A stretch of DNA of 64,000 bases from Fodinibacter sp963730365 (GTDB lineage Bacteria > Actinomycetota > Actinomycetes > Actinomycetales > Dermatophilaceae): positions 678,878 to 742,877 of the forward strand of contig CAVSRM010000008.1 in assembly GCA_963730365.1 (NCBI GenBank), in the 5' to 3' direction. The translations under genes and the position numbers were made by a program. The notes under the pieces were generated by a model. The model ran no database searches and had not been told where the DNA came from. It saw only the letters and a list, made by a program, of their open reading frames with translations. Position 1 is the first letter of the stretch. Every line of letters begins with the position of its first letter. Below, one piece after another: positions 63,155-64,000 of this stretch.

Positions 63155-64000
63155 ATGAGTTCGAGCTGGCAAGGTACAAGCGGAGGATCAGCGTTCAGGT
63201 ACGCAGACCTCTTCGCTGGCATCGGCGGCTTCCACGCCATGCTGGACCACGCCGGCGGACGGTGCGTCTACGTCTCGGAGATCGACCGCGAGGCGCGCCA
63301 GACGTACGTGCGCAACTGGGTGGAACCACTGCCAGAGTCGCGGCGCCCCGTCGTCAACACCGACATCACCATGGCAACTCCGGATGACGGCCCGGTCGAC
63401 GTCCCGGCTCACGACGTCCTCGCCGCAGGGTTTCCTTGCCAGCCGTTCTCGAAGTCAGGGCGCCAGCGCGGCATGGACGAGGCACGGGGAACGCTCTTCT
63501 GGAACATCGCAAGGATCCTCGAAGACCGGACGCCGGCTGTTGTCCTCCTCGAGAACGTGCGGAACATCGCCGGCCCCCGCACACGAACACGAGTGGGACG
63601 TCATCATCCAGACGCTGCGTGAGATCGGTTACCGCGTCTCGGCGACACCATCGGTGCTCTCCCCGCACTTCCTCCCCCTCTCTCGGTGGGACGCCACAGG
63701 TCCGCGACCGAGTCTTCATCCTGGGCACCTACGTTGGCCGGGAGCGTGCGCTGAGGGAGACGGAAGTTCCGCCGACAGTGGTCCGTGCCCCCGTAGACGG
63801 CTGGAACGTCCACGACTGGAACGCCGAATGGATCCTGGACGACGACTCATCTATCGCTGACCTGTCCAAGTACCAGCTGACGACCGACGAGACAACCTGG
63901 GTCGATGTGTGGGACGACCTCGTCCAGCGGATGTGGTCTTCAAGAGGCGTCCGCCTCCCCGGCTTCCCACTGTGGGCTGACGCCTGGATCCCTGAGCGTG
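63155..64000 (+). pseudogene. dcm: DNA cytosine-5 methyltransferase (Dcm type), frameshifted and cut by window edge
   Basis: The first frame has motif I (YADLFAGIGGFHAML), the catalytic loop AGFPCQPFSKSG with C95, and ENVRNIAG (motif VI). It then goes out of frame. The second frame continues EHEWDVIIQTLREIGYRVSA and a third continues GGTPQVRDRVFILG through the target-recognition region to the window end. Both shifts sit in runs of five C (63574-63578 and 63674-63678), and removing one C from each gives a single open frame. It is therefore either a decayed gene or one read wrongly. It is partnered with Vsr. Confidence 0.85.

Overview
The window is high-GC actinobacterial chromosome with dense coding, many GTG starts and many 4-base ATGA/GTGA overlaps. 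Gene content and order at the left end match the conserved actinobacterial phosphatase-rodA-pbpA-pknB ... trpG ... crgA neighbourhood that usually lies near the replication origin. The gene set suggests a Micrococcales-type actinobacterium, perhaps of the Intrasporangiaceae group; this is inferred from recognised proteins, not from a search.

Layout. (1) 1-9.5 kb: cell-wall and cell-division block with the PP2C phosphatase tail, RodA/FtsW, PbpA and PknB on the + strand, then a convergent run of DUF881 protein, class E sortase, small membrane protein and TrpG-type amidotransferase, then CrgA, a rhomboid protease and a cyclophilin. (2) 9.6-12 kb: two stress-type small proteins and a broken aminotransferase gene. 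(3) 12-21.5 kb: a self-contained selenocysteine block. A formate dehydrogenase with an in-frame UGA and a SECIS-like hairpin, its iron-sulfur and membrane subunits, and SelD lie on the - strand. tRNA-Sec, SelA and SelB lie divergently on the + strand. (4) 21.5-26.8 kb: trehalase-type GH15 enzyme, membrane protein, two-component pair, peptidoglycan-binding protein. (5) 26.8-39.5 kb: a ten-gene, nearly gap-free - strand operon. In transcription order it encodes a TelA-like protein, XpaC-like protein, CbbX-type AAA+ ATPase, GlnX-like membrane protein, GlnH-like lipoprotein, helical protein, PknG-like kinase, PP2C phosphatase, vWA protein and FHA protein. It looks like one envelope-to-cytoplasm phosphosignalling machine. 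(6) 39.8-46.7 kb: a four-gene + operon with a VioB-type ferritin-like protein, an unknown protein, a soluble-adenylyl-cyclase-like giant (C1-C2-ATPase-TPR) and a DUF917 protein. (7) 47-51.6 kb: RNase J, glutaminase and a ThrE-type exporter.

(8) 51.8 kb to the end: an accessory region built of cargo blocks. Each block follows a diverged copy of the same roughly 150-170 bp sequence, which begins with a tRNA-Ala(UGC) 3' half (or its core) and continues with GGGGTAC-rich sequence. The blocks carry an ISL3 transposase remnant plus a secreted protein; a HipBA toxin-antitoxin pair plus a SNF2 helicase/SWIM protein pair; and a Vsr - ParB-like - small protein - putative nuclease - Dcm methyltransferase cluster. 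Several genes of the last cluster carry single-base frameshifts, most of them in short G or C runs. That means either decay or sequencing error. No integrase gene is visible in the window.
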